A stretch of 35,915 nucleotides of DNA from Hydrotalea sp. (GTDB taxonomy: Bacteria; Bacteroidota; Bacteroidia; Chitinophagales; Chitinophagaceae). Shown in pieces: positions 16,704 to 25,858 of the stretch. Both the position numbers and the translations under genes were made by a program. The DNA is taken from positions 1-35,915 of the forward strand of contig DAHXOT010000011.1 of assembly GCA_027364735.1 (NCBI GenBank), in the 5' to 3' direction. Within the stretch, counting starts at the first letter, position 1. Each line of letters begins with the position of its first letter. Under the pieces are notes generated by a model. That model searched no databases, was not told where the DNA came from, and worked only from the letters and a program-made list of their open reading frames with translations.

Positions 16704-17354
16704 ATGAAATTTTACAATTTACTAATTAAGTTTCGTTTTTGGTTAGGTATCTTATCAATTATATTGGCTGTAACAATCAATATTACCAATGGTTTTTGGC
16801 CGGCATTTATTTTATATTTTATTGCTATAATAGCAATACTCAGTCATTTTTTTATTGGCCCATTGCGTTTAATTCAAGAGCCTATGGAACAAGGCAATGT
16901 AGATGAGGTAGAAAAAATATTAAATATGGTTTGGTTTCCTAATTTATTGTATAAACCTGTTCGATCTACTTATTATACCATAAAGGGTAATTTAGCCATG
17001 ATGAAGCAAGATTTTGATACTGCCGAAAAACACCTGAAAAAGAGTAATGAATTAGGGGCTGCTTTACCCGAAGCAGAGGGTGCTAATAAATTACAATTGG
17101 GAATGATGGCTATGCAAAAAGGCGATTTAAAACAAGCTGAACAATATGTTAGAGCAGCCATTAGAGCCGGCATACCCGATAAAGAAAGCGAGGCTGTTGC
17201 TTATTTAAGTATGTGCCAAATATTTATGAATAAAAGAGAATTTAGAGCTGCTAAAGACTTTTTTAGAAAGGCGAAAGCCTGTAAACCAACAACCAAACAG
17301 GTAGTTGATCAAATAAAAGAAATTGAAAAATATATTTCTCGTATTCCCGGATAG
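16704..17354 (+). CDS. Membrane-anchored tetratricopeptide repeat protein
   Basis: A 216-residue protein with two adjacent hydrophobic segments (about residues 10-30 and 32-52), then a soluble helical part containing TPR-like pairs. Examples are AMMKQDFDTAEKHLKKSNELG, QKGDLKQAEQYVRAAIRAG and MNKREFRAAKDFFRKAKAC. These sit about 35-40 residues apart, as in TPR arrays. TPRs mediate protein-protein contacts, so it is probably an adaptor at the inner membrane; its partners are unknown. It starts 41 bases after the VOC gene with its own possible promoter. Confidence 0.75.
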   Translation: MKFYNLLIKFRFWLGILSIILAVTINITNGFWPAFILYFIAIIAILSHFFIGPLRLIQEPMEQGNVDEVEKILNMVWFPNLLYKPVRSTYYTIKGNLAMMKQDFDTAEKHLKKSNELGAALPEAEGANKLQLGMMAMQKGDLKQAEQYVRAAIRAGIPDKESEAVAYLSMCQIFMNKREFRAAKDFFRKAKACKPTTKQVVDQIKEIEKYISRIPG

Positions 17355-17440
17355 TTTGTTGTATGTGATTTTTGTCATAGTACCCATTTTATTTTAAGGT
17401 TATTTTGGTAACAATTTTTTATAAACCAAACTAGTTAATT

Positions 17441-17647
17441 ATGAAAAAAAATATGGGTAATGCCGATCGCATAATAAGAGTTCTTGTAGCCATTGTTTTT
17501 GCAGTATTGTATCTCACTAAAACAGTATCAGGTACCACAGGAATTGTATTACTTGTATTAGGCGCTGTGTTTTTACTAACTTCTTTTATAAGCTTTTGCC
17601 CATTATACTTGCCTTTTGGTATAAAAACTTGCAAAACTAAAGAGTAA
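17441..17647 (+). CDS. DUF2892 (YgaP-type) small membrane protein
   Basis: A 68-residue protein matching the DUF2892 pattern. The N-terminus NMGNADRIIRV is followed by two membrane helices (about residues 12-28 and 33-52) and a short tail with CPLYLPFGIKTC. Such domains occur alone or fused to rhodanese (YgaP) and have no agreed function. The last 11 bases overlap the 3' end of purN on the other strand, so the two genes converge with no space for a separate terminator. Confidence 0.85.
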   Translation: MKKNMGNADRIIRVLVAIVFAVLYLTKTVSGTTGIVLLVLGAVFLLTSFISFCPLYLPFGIKTCKTKE

Positions 17648-18245
17648 GCGAATGGTTTTGTTCCATTAAACATTTTTCAATGGTTGACGGAAAGAATTGA
17701 TGTTCTAATTGATGAATTTTTTCAGCCAATGAAGTGGGTGTATCATTTTCAGCAACACTACATTTAATCTGGATAATGATATTGCCATGGTCGTACTGTT
17801 CATCTACATAATGAATGGTAATGCCGCTTTCTTTTTCCTTTGCAGCAATTACTGCTTCATGTACATAATGGCCATACATTCCTTTACCGCCATATTTTGG
17901 TAATAAAGCAGGATGTATGTTTATTATTTTATTGCTATATGCTTCAATTAATTTTATAGGAATTCTCCATAAAAATCCGGCTAATACTATAAAATCAATA
18001 CCTAAGTTTTTAAGTTCATCGGTATAAGCATTTTGAGTAAAAAATTTTTCTTTTTCAATAACTAAAGTATGAATTGAAAAATTAGCAGCAATTTTTAATA
18101 CACCTGCATTTGCTTTATTCGAAACAATCAATGAAATACTAATAGAAGGGTGGGATGCGAAATACATAATTATTTTTTCTGTATTAGATCCGGCACCCGA
18201 AGCAAATACAGCAATTTTTTTTTGGATAGTTGTAGTATGCATCAT
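17637..18245 (-). CDS. purN: Phosphoribosylglycinamide formyltransferase
   Basis: GAR transformylase transfers a formyl group from 10-formyl-tetrahydrofolate to glycinamide ribonucleotide, the third step of purine synthesis, in the cytosol. The protein is 202 residues, normal for PurN. It shows FASGAGSN near the N-terminus (phosphate binding), NIHPALLPKYGGKGMYG (catalytic Asn and His) and later HYVDEQYDHGNII with the catalytic Asp. Two Met codons are adjacent at the start (18245 and 18242). The gene is alone on its strand, divergent from the act operon and convergent with the DUF2892 gene. Confidence 0.93.
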   Translation of the reverse strand: MMHTTTIQKKIAVFASGAGSNTEKIIMYFASHPSISISLIVSNKANAGVLKIAANFSIHTLVIEKEKFFTQNAYTDELKNLGIDFIVLAGFLWRIPIKLIEAYSNKIINIHPALLPKYGGKGMYGHYVHEAVIAAKEKESGITIHYVDEQYDHGNIIIQIKCSVAENDTPTSLAEKIHQLEHQFFPSTIEKCLMEQNHSLTL

Positions 18246-18427
18246 TAAAGCTACTAAATATTAGTTAGGGTGTTTAAATACGAAATAAAGTATTTATGGC
18301 TAATTATGGTAATGAAAGGTGTAAAAACTGTTGTTAAAACATCAATAATAAAATTTTAAATAATAATAAAAAATAAATCGTTCTTCGAAATTCAATACTG
18401 GTAAGGAGAAAAAAATATTTTAAAACA

Positions 18428-18460
18428 TTGAACTTTTGTCAAGTTCAAGTCATATTTTTG
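18428..18460 (+). promoter_or_regulatory. Promoter and dyad upstream of the act/cox operon
   Basis: TATTTTTG at 18453-18460 fits the TAnnTTTG -7 box and would start transcription about 40 bases before actA. Immediately upstream is a perfect inverted repeat, TTGAACTT and AAGTTCAA with 5 bases between (18428-18448), covering the -33 region. This is where a regulator responding to oxygen or respiratory state could bind. The rest of the 18246-18506 gap is very AT-rich and shows nothing else I can name. Confidence 0.5.
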
Positions 18461-18506
18461 CACCCATTTAAGGATATTTTCCACACAGTTCAATTCAATA
18501 GCGAAT

Positions 18507-19763
18507 ATGATACTTATAAGAAGTATAATTAGACCCTTCCTTTTAGGATCAATTATTTTTTTCATTTTTTCTTTTGGCAATAAAGTAAAAGCTCAAGATG
18601 GCAAAGCCCTTTTTTCTCAAAATTGTGCCTCTTGCCATGCCATAGATAAGAAACTTACAGGCCCTGCTCTAAAAGGAGTTGAAGATCGTTGGGGTGGAGA
18701 TAGAAAAAAGCTCCACGCATGGATACATAATAGCCAGGCATATCTTAAAACCGGCGATAGTTATGCAGTAAACCTGTTTAACGAAAACAACAAAATTCCA
18801 ATGAATGCATTTCCAAGTCTTAGCGATAAAGACATAGATGCAATTTTGGATTATGTTAAAGATTGGAAACCGGCAACTACTCCTGCAGCAGCAACGGCAG
18901 GTAGCGGGGCTCCTGTTCAAGAAGGAGATAATACTTTATTATTTGGTATTCTTACTTTAATATTAGCAGTTATTGCTTTTATACTACTACAAGTAAATAG
19001 TAATTTGAGAAAATTATCTGATAGTAAAGAAGGTGTTGTTTCAGCCGAACCAATTCCATTCTGGAAAAACAGAACATATATTGCTTTTGTAGTGATTGTT
19101 TTATTTTTAGTAGGAGGTTATTATACTACAAAAAGTGCAATTGGGTTAGGCCGTAACAAAGATTATCAACCCATACAACCCATATATTACTCCCATAAAG
19201 TACATGCAGGTGTTAACCAAATTAACTGTTTATATTGTCATGGCGGTGCTCAAGATAGTAAACAAGCAAGTATACCATCCTTAAATGTATGTATGAATTG
19301 CCATGCTGCAATTAATGAATATAAAGGAGAGAAAATATATAATGAAGAGGGAGAAGAAGTTAATGGCACCGATCAAATTAAAAAACTATATGAATATGCC
19401 GGATTTATACCCGGTAAACCTTGGGACCCTGCCAAAGCAAAACCAATTGAGTGGGTAAAAATCCATAATCTACCCGATCATGTTTACTTTAACCATTCTC
19501 AGCATATTAAAGCAGGTAAAGTTCAATGTCAAACTTGCCATGGTGAAATAACTAAAATGGATGAAGTAAAACAATTTGCAGATTTAAGTATGGGATGGTG
19601 TATCAACTGTCATCGTACTACTCAAGTTCAGTTTAAAGAAAATGGTTTTTATAGTATTTATGAAAAATATCATGAAGATTTAAAGAATAGAAAAATTGAT
19701 AGCGCAAAAGGAATTACTGTAGAAACTATTGGCGGAACTGAATGCCAAAAATGTCACTATTAA
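18507..19763 (+). CDS. actA: Alternative complex III multiheme cytochrome c, ActA, with extra N-terminal heme domain
   Basis: The multiheme c-type cytochrome of alternative complex III, which takes electrons from the iron-sulfur subunit and passes them toward the oxidase. The 418-residue protein has a signal/anchor segment, then a class I cytochrome c domain with CASCH (residues 40-44) and a likely distal Met in IPMNAF. Two membrane segments (about 143-165 and 190-208) follow. The periplasmic part then carries five CxxCH sites: CLYCH, CMNCH, CQTCH, CINCH and CQKCH, the last at the C-terminus. That makes six heme sites, whereas ActA is usually described as pentaheme. It heads the operon, about 40 bases after a predicted transcription start and 54 bases before actB. 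Confidence 0.92.
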   Translation: MILIRSIIRPFLLGSIIFFIFSFGNKVKAQDGKALFSQNCASCHAIDKKLTGPALKGVEDRWGGDRKKLHAWIHNSQAYLKTGDSYAVNLFNENNKIPMNAFPSLSDKDIDAILDYVKDWKPATTPAAATAGSGAPVQEGDNTLLFGILTLILAVIAFILLQVNSNLRKLSDSKEGVVSAEPIPFWKNRTYIAFVVIVLFLVGGYYTTKSAIGLGRNKDYQPIQPIYYSHKVHAGVNQINCLYCHGGAQDSKQASIPSLNVCMNCHAAINEYKGEKIYNEEGEEVNGTDQIKKLYEYAGFIPGKPWDPAKAKPIEWVKIHNLPDHVYFNHSQHIKAGKVQCQTCHGEITKMDEVKQFADLSMGWCINCHRTTQVQFKENGFYSIYEKYHEDLKNRKIDSAKGITVETIGGTECQKCHY

Positions 19764-19817
19764 AATTATTTCAATTGAAAATTGCTAAATAAAACTAGCA
19801 ATCAATCAGCATAAACT

Positions 19818-22800
19818 ATGAGCGATAACAAGTACTGGCAAAGTTTTGGAGAATTAAATAATTCTGAAGCTTATCAGCAAGCATCGAAGGACGAATTTCG
19901 TGAAGAACTTCCTTTTGAGGCAGATACAAAAGGCTTTTTACAAGCAATTACTCCTCGCAGAGATTTCTTAAAATATCTCGGATTTAGCACTGCCGCAGCA
20001 GCAGTTGCAGCAAGTTGCGAAGTGCCTGTAAGAAAAGCAATTCCGTTTACCAATAAACCCGAAGATATTATTCCAGGAGTTTCCGATTATTATGCAACCA
20101 CCTATGTACAAGATGGCGATGCTGTTAGTGTTTTAGCCAAAGTAAGAGATGGTCGTCCTATTAAAATCGAAGGGAACAATTTAAGTCCTGTAACCTCCGG
20201 AGGAACTTCTGCAAGAGTACAAGCATCAGTATTAGATTTATATGATACTGCCAGATTAAGATTCCCTTCTATTAATGGAAAAGAAGCCACTTTCGATGCC
20301 ATAGATAAAGCTATAACCGAAGAGTTGGCTGCACTAAAAAAGCCAGTTGTTTTTTTAACAAGTACAATTACTTCTCCTTCTACAAAAGCTATTATTGGAG
20401 AAGTTATGGCTAAATACCCCGGAACAAAGCAAGTGGTGTACGATGCGATTTCGTATAGTGGTATTTTATTAGCTAATAAAGCCTCATACGGTAAAGCAAC
20501 TATTCCATCTTATCGTTTCGATAATGCAAAAATTATTGTTAGTTTAAATGCCGATTTTTTAGGCACTTGGTTAAGTCCTATTGAATTTGCCAAGCAATAT
20601 GCAAAGGGCAAAAAAATAAATGAGAAAAAGCCTGAAATGACTAAACACTTTCATTTTGAAAGCGTAGCAAGTTTAACAGGTTCTAATGCAGATGAAAGAT
20701 ATTTACACCGCCCTTCTGAAGCAGGATCTGTAGCATTGGGATTATTCAATGGATTAAATGGACAATCTGTTTCTATTAGCGATGCAACACTTAAAAAACA
20801 AGTTGAAAAAGTTGCTAAAGAACTATTGGCACACAAAGGCGAAGCATTGGTTGTAAGCGGAAGTAATGATGTAAATGTTCAAATAATTGTAAATGCCATT
20901 AATGAATTATTACAATCAAATGGCAAAACAATCGATTGGGCTACAACTTACAATACTCGTCAAGGTATTGATGGAGATTTTGCAACATTAGTAAACGATA
21001 TGAATGCAGGTAATATAGGTGCTTTATTAATTTATGGTGCTAATCCTGCATATTCTTGGTTCAATAGCAAAAAATTTATTGATGGATTAAAAAAAGTAGA
21101 AACTACGGTTTCTTTCAATCCTAAAGCCGATGAAACAACACAGCTTTGTAAATACAGTATTCCCGATCATCATTATTTAGAAAGTTGGGGCGATACAGAA
21201 GCAAAAACAGGTTATTTTTCTTTCTTACAACCAACAATTGCTCCATTATTTAAAACTCGCCAATGGCAAGATAGTTTATTGAAATGGAGTGGTTCTACGC
21301 AAGATTATTTAACCTATTTTAAATCATATTGGAGTGCTAAAGTTGGTGGCGAAAATGGATGGAATAAAGCGTTACAAGATGGAGTTGTAAATCCAACAGC
21401 TACTACGACTATTGCTACAACTGCCTTTAACTCAACCGTTGTTGCTTCAGCAATTTCTGCAATTAGCAGCAGTAAGAAAGGTGGAAAATTAGAATTGCAG
21501 TTATACGAAAAAGTAGCAATAGGTGCTGGTCAGCAAGCATCCAATCCATGGCTACAAGAATTACCCGATCCCGTAACCAGAGCAACATGGGATAATTATG
21601 TTATTGTTTCGCCTTCATTGGCTAAAACATTACTTAATATTGATCTAAGCAATGATGGACAAGCTGATGCATACGAAGTACAGCCCGCTAAAAAAGTTGT
21701 AAAAGTTACAGTTAATGGTAAATCGGTATCACTTCCTGCATTAATTATACCCGGTACACACCCTGATACTATTGGAATTGCACTTGGATATGGTTGCACA
21801 GATAAAATGGGTAAAGCAGTTATTGGTACAGGAAAAAATGTATTTCCTTTTGTAGATGGAAGCAGCACTACAGTAAATTATTTTGTAACCGATGTTACAG
21901 CAGAATTGACCGATGATTTATATAAAGTAGCTTTAACACAAACACATGGAAGTTACGATACCAAGCAAGGGAAGCGTACAGAAGTGATGAAAGAATTAGC
22001 ATTGGTTCAATTTAAAGAAGAACCTAATGAAATTAGAGATGATAGAGAGAAAGAGTTAAAGCCTTTTGGTGGATTGGAAAATTTTGAAAAAGAAGGAACT
22101 ATTTATCCTTATTATGATAAGCCGGGTATTCATTGGGGAATGAGTGTTGATTTAAACACTTGTACCGGTTGTGCAGCTTGCGTTGTTGCATGCCATGCAG
22201 AAAATAATGTACCAGTTGTAGGAAAGCCGGAAGTAATGAGATTTCATGATATGCATTGGTTGCGAATAGATCGTTATTATAGTGGTGATGTAAGTAATCC
22301 GAAAGTGGTATTTCAGCCAATGATGTGCCAGCATTGCGATAATGCACCTTGTGAAAATGTTTGTCCGGTTGCAGCTACTAACCATAGTAGTGAAGGGTTA
22401 AATCAAATGACTTATAACCGTTGTATTGGTACAAGATATTGCGCTAACAACTGTCCTTATAAAGTACGTAGGTTTAACTGGGCTGATTATACAGGGGCTG
22501 ATAGTTTCCCAGATAATCAAATCGGTATTGTGAACGATGTGGTGATGGATATGAATGATGATTTAACAAGAATGGTATTAAATCCTGATGTTACAGTTAG
22601 ATCTCGAGGTGTAATTGAAAAATGTTCATTCTGTGTTCAACGCTTGCAAGAAGGAAAATTAAAAGCCAAAAAAGAAAGTAGACCATTAGAAGATAGTGAT
22701 ATAAAAACAGCTTGTCAGCAGGCTTGCCCAACAGATGCAATTGTATTTGGCAATGTAAATAGTAAACACAGTGCCATTAGCATTACACGTGCCGAAAATC

Positions 22801-22958
22801 CATTACGCACTTTTTATTCATTAGAGCAATTACATGTATTGCCCAATGTAAACTATTTGGCAAAAGTTAGAAATTTAGATACAGAAGAAAAAGACGAATG
22901 GTTGAAAGGAGATAAAAAAGAAGAAAAGAAAATTGAAGCCGTAGAAAAAAGTAGCTAA
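19818..22958 (+). CDS. actB: Alternative complex III iron-sulfur/molybdopterin-like subunit ActB
   Basis: A large (1046 aa) periplasmic subunit of alternative complex III. It has an N-terminal twin-arginine motif RRDFLK (Arg47-Arg48) within a 'TAT-variant' leader ending in AAASC. A molybdopterin-oxidoreductase-like region, expected to be inactive in this family, fills most of residues 80-740. The C-terminal ferredoxin-like part (from about residue 780) has four Cys groups: CTGCAACVVAC, CQHCDNAPCENVCP, CIGTRYCANNCP, and CSFC paired with CQQACP. They would hold the four iron-sulfur clusters known in this complex. The N-terminal and C-terminal parts, separate genes in some organisms, are fused here as in other Bacteroidota. 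It is followed by actC after 113 bases. Confidence 0.93.
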   Translation: MSDNKYWQSFGELNNSEAYQQASKDEFREELPFEADTKGFLQAITPRRDFLKYLGFSTAAAAVAASCEVPVRKAIPFTNKPEDIIPGVSDYYATTYVQDGDAVSVLAKVRDGRPIKIEGNNLSPVTSGGTSARVQASVLDLYDTARLRFPSINGKEATFDAIDKAITEELAALKKPVVFLTSTITSPSTKAIIGEVMAKYPGTKQVVYDAISYSGILLANKASYGKATIPSYRFDNAKIIVSLNADFLGTWLSPIEFAKQYAKGKKINEKKPEMTKHFHFESVASLTGSNADERYLHRPSEAGSVALGLFNGLNGQSVSISDATLKKQVEKVAKELLAHKGEALVVSGSNDVNVQIIVNAINELLQSNGKTIDWATTYNTRQGIDGDFATLVNDMNAGNIGALLIYGANPAYSWFNSKKFIDGLKKVETTVSFNPKADETTQLCKYSIPDHHYLESWGDTEAKTGYFSFLQPTIAPLFKTRQWQDSLLKWSGSTQDYLTYFKSYWSAKVGGENGWNKALQDGVVNPTATTTIATTAFNSTVVASAISAISSSKKGGKLELQLYEKVAIGAGQQASNPWLQELPDPVTRATWDNYVIVSPSLAKTLLNIDLSNDGQADAYEVQPAKKVVKVTVNGKSVSLPALIIPGTHPDTIGIALGYGCTDKMGKAVIGTGKNVFPFVDGSSTTVNYFVTDVTAELTDDLYKVALTQTHGSYDTKQGKRTEVMKELALVQFKEEPNEIRDDREKELKPFGGLENFEKEGTIYPYYDKPGIHWGMSVDLNTCTGCAACVVACHAENNVPVVGKPEVMRFHDMHWLRIDRYYSGDVSNPKVVFQPMMCQHCDNAPCENVCPVAATNHSSEGLNQMTYNRCIGTRYCANNCPYKVRRFNWADYTGADSFPDNQIGIVNDVVMDMNDDLTRMVLNPDVTVRSRGVIEKCSFCVQRLQEGKLKAKKESRPLEDSDIKTACQQACPTDAIVFGNVNSKHSAISITRAENPLRTFYSLEQLHVLPNVNYLAKVRNLDTEEKDEWLKGDKKEEKKIEAVEKSS

Positions 22959-23071
22959 TTAAAAAAGCTATAGTTGAAGTGTAAAGCATATAAAGATGCT
23001 ACATAAAGAGCTAAAGTTGATTAAATATAAATTTTTCAATCGGATAAACCGGTTTTAAATAAGTAAAGCAG

Positions 23072-24541
23072 ATGCATTTAAAGTACGAATCACAGTTAAG
23101 AGAACCGTTAGTGTATGGAGAAAAAACCTATCACAATGTAACGGAAGATATTGTACGGCCCATTGAAGCCAAGCCAAGTAAATTATGGTATATAGGATTT
23201 TATATTGCAGTATCATTATTACTTTTTGGAGTATATTCTGTTTATAGAGATGTTACTTATGGTATTGGTCAGTGGAATTTAAACAAAACTATTGGATGGG
23301 GTTGGGATATTACCAACTTTGTGTGGTGGGTAGGTATTGGTCATGCCGGTACTTTAATTTCAGCAATTTTATTATTATTTAGGCAAGGATGGAGAACCGG
23401 TGTAAATCGTGCCGCAGAAGCAATGACCATTTTTGCAGTAATGTGTGCCGGCCAATTTCCTGTTTGGCACATGGGTCGTGTGTGGATGGCTTTTTTCGTT
23501 TTCCCATATGCAAATACACGTGGGCCACTTTGGTTAAATTTTAATTCACCATTATTATGGGATGTGTTTGCCATTTCTACCTATTTTACTGTATCATTAT
23601 TATTTTGGTATAGCGGATTATTACCCGATTTAGCAACAGTACGTGACCGAGCAAAAACAAAATTGCGTAAATATTTTTATGGCGTTGCTTCATTTGGATG
23701 GAGTGGCTCTACAAAACACTGGCAAAGGCACGAATCTTTATCCTTAGTTTTAGCAGGATTAAGTACACCGTTAGTATTATCGGTACATACAATTGTATCT
23801 TTCGATTTTGCTACTTCAGTAGTACCTGGTTGGCATACCACTATCTTTCCTCCTTACTTTGTTGCAGGAGCCGTTTTCTCGGGTTTTGCAATGGTACAAT
23901 CCTTAATGTTAATTGTACGTAAAGTATTTGGTATGCAGGATTACATAACAATTGGTCATATTGAAGCAATGAATAAAGTAATTGTAACAACTGGCTCTAT
24001 TGTAGGTGTAGCCTATTTAACCGAACTATTTATGGGTTGGTATAGCCAAAATAAATACGAAGGATATACTTTTTGGTATAGCCGCGCCAATTTATTTAGC
24101 CCTTATGGATGGAGTTATTGGGGAATGATGGCGTGTAATGTACTAAGCCCACAAATTTTTTGGTTTAAAAAATTAAGAAGAAATTTATATGTTACTTTCT
24201 TTATGAGTGTAATAGTAAATATAGGCATGTGGTTCGAGCGTTTTGTAATTATTGTTACTTCCTTATATCGCGATTATTTGCCTTCATCTTGGTCTGTATA
24301 TTATAGCCCAACAATATGGGAAATAGGGTTTTATTTAGGAACATTCGGTTTATTTTTCACTTGCTTTTTCTTATTCTCTAAATATTTTCCGGTAATTGCA
24401 ATTGCGGAAATAAAATATGTTCTTAAAACAACCGGCGAAAATTATAAGGAAAAAATGGTGCATTTAGAAGCTGTAGATGCAAGCGTATTCGGGCACAGTG
24501 GGCATGGGCATACAATAGTTGATAATGAAAGCTCAAATTAA
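23072..24541 (+). CDS. actC: Alternative complex III NrfD-like quinol-binding subunit ActC
   Basis: An integral membrane protein of 489 residues with about ten hydrophobic segments, of the NrfD/PsrC polysulfide-reductase type. In alternative complex III this subunit oxidises menaquinol near the periplasmic face and hands electrons to the ActB clusters. Family-like stretches include GIGHAGTLISAILLLFRQ, AAEAMTIFAVMCAGQFP with HMGR just after, and WFERFVIIVTSL. The C-terminal tail is soluble and His-rich. It lies between actB and actD, the order conserved in the operon. Confidence 0.93.
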   Translation: MHLKYESQLREPLVYGEKTYHNVTEDIVRPIEAKPSKLWYIGFYIAVSLLLFGVYSVYRDVTYGIGQWNLNKTIGWGWDITNFVWWVGIGHAGTLISAILLLFRQGWRTGVNRAAEAMTIFAVMCAGQFPVWHMGRVWMAFFVFPYANTRGPLWLNFNSPLLWDVFAISTYFTVSLLFWYSGLLPDLATVRDRAKTKLRKYFYGVASFGWSGSTKHWQRHESLSLVLAGLSTPLVLSVHTIVSFDFATSVVPGWHTTIFPPYFVAGAVFSGFAMVQSLMLIVRKVFGMQDYITIGHIEAMNKVIVTTGSIVGVAYLTELFMGWYSQNKYEGYTFWYSRANLFSPYGWSYWGMMACNVLSPQIFWFKKLRRNLYVTFFMSVIVNIGMWFERFVIIVTSLYRDYLPSSWSVYYSPTIWEIGFYLGTFGLFFTCFFLFSKYFPVIAIAEIKYVLKTTGENYKEKMVHLEAVDASVFGHSGHGHTIVDNESSN

Positions 24542-24591
24542 TAAACGTGTAACTGCATTTTTTAACTATAAATTCCGATAAGGAAATTAAT

Positions 24592-25182
24592 ATGGCAAAA
24601 AAAAGATTTGTTGTTGGCTGTTTTGATGACGAAGAAGTTTTATTTCCGGCAGTAAAAAAAGTTCGTACTGCAGGATATAAAATTAAAGATGTATACACAC
24701 CATTTGCTGTGCATGGATTAGATCATGCATTAGGAATGCGTGAAACAAGCTTACATACAGCAGGATTTATTTATGGCATTACCGGCACCATAACCGCCTT
24801 AGGAGGAATTAGTTGGATACTTACTTATGATTGGCCTCTGAATATAGGTGGCAAACCGCATTTTTCATTACCAGCATGGATTCCGATAATATTCGAACTA
24901 ACTGTTTTATTTGCAGCTGTAGGTATGGTACTTACCTTTTGCTATATTTCCCAATTAGCACCATTTGTAAAAAGACATCATTTTCATCCTCGTGCCACCG
25001 ACGATTTATTTGTAATGGTAATTGAAACAACCGAAAAAACAAATGTAGAAGATTTGAAAGCATTTTTATCCAATGCCGGTGCAGTTGAAACCGATAGTCA
25101 TTTTGTAGAAGAAGGATGGTGGATTGGAAGATACGATAGAGAAGAAATGCCTTTTGAAAATAAACAAATTGTAGCTGCTTAG
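24592..25182 (+). CDS. actD: Alternative complex III subunit ActD (DUF3341)
   Basis: A 196-residue DUF3341 protein. A soluble N-terminal domain begins FVVGCFDDEEVLFPAVKKVR, typical of the family, then two membrane helices (about residues 58-80 and 98-122) and a soluble C-terminal domain. It is a structural subunit of alternative complex III without cofactors. The PFVKRHHFHPRATDDLF segment just after the second helix is typical. Spacing to its neighbours is 50 and 23 bases, consistent with one transcript. Confidence 0.92.
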   Translation: MAKKRFVVGCFDDEEVLFPAVKKVRTAGYKIKDVYTPFAVHGLDHALGMRETSLHTAGFIYGITGTITALGGISWILTYDWPLNIGGKPHFSLPAWIPIIFELTVLFAAVGMVLTFCYISQLAPFVKRHHFHPRATDDLFVMVIETTEKTNVEDLKAFLSNAGAVETDSHFVEEGWWIGRYDREEMPFENKQIVAA

Positions 25183-25205
25183 TTTAATTATGAATTTGAA
25201 CAACA

Positions 25206-25826
25206 ATGAAGAAATTATTTATCATAACCTTTAGTATAGCTTTTATTGCAATAGTAGTAAGTTGCAATGAGGTAAAGCGTAAACCCAACAATGTTTATGT
25301 GCCCGATATGGCGTATAGCCGTGCTTATGAAACCTATGCAGATCATAGTAACCTAGCACAAGAAGGTATTAACTATACTAACCTTCCTGTAGCCGGTACC
25401 ATTGCTCGAGGAGAAGAATTTCCTTTTCCATTAACAAAAGATATGCCCGGTGATACCGTAAATTACGCTGCTTCCAAATTAATAAAAAGTCCTATTGACT
25501 CTTTAAGTAAAAAAGACTATGTTGAAGCAGAAAGGCTTTACTTAATTAATTGCGCCATTTGCCATGGTACCAAATTAGATGGAAATGGTCCTTTGTATAA
25601 AGGTGGTGATGGGCCTTATCCTGCCAAACCTGCCACGTTAGTTGGAAATGCTACTTATGAAGCAATGCCGGAAGGACAAATGTTTTATTCTGTAATGTAT
25701 GGAAAGAATTTAATGGGCAGTTATGCTTCGCAATTAACACGTAAACAACGTTGGCAAATAATTAGATATATTAAAATGAAGCAAGCCCAAAATAATTCGG
25801 GTGCTGCTGCTACTGCAAAAAACTAA
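25206..25826 (+). CDS. actE: Alternative complex III monoheme cytochrome c lipoprotein ActE
   Basis: A 206-residue periplasmic lipoprotein. A signal peptide ends in a lipobox (IVVSC, lipidated Cys about residue 20). A single class I cytochrome c domain has heme site CAICH near residue 116 and a likely distal Met in GKNLMGSYA. In this complex ActE carries one heme c and is a probable exit point for electrons toward the oxidase. The gene sits between actD and actF in the standard order. Confidence 0.92.
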   Translation: MKKLFIITFSIAFIAIVVSCNEVKRKPNNVYVPDMAYSRAYETYADHSNLAQEGINYTNLPVAGTIARGEEFPFPLTKDMPGDTVNYAASKLIKSPIDSLSKKDYVEAERLYLINCAICHGTKLDGNGPLYKGGDGPYPAKPATLVGNATYEAMPEGQMFYSVMYGKNLMGSYASQLTRKQRWQIIRYIKMKQAQNNSGAAATAKN

Positions 25827-25858
25827 ATACCTTTTAAAACTGATATAAAAGATTAAAG

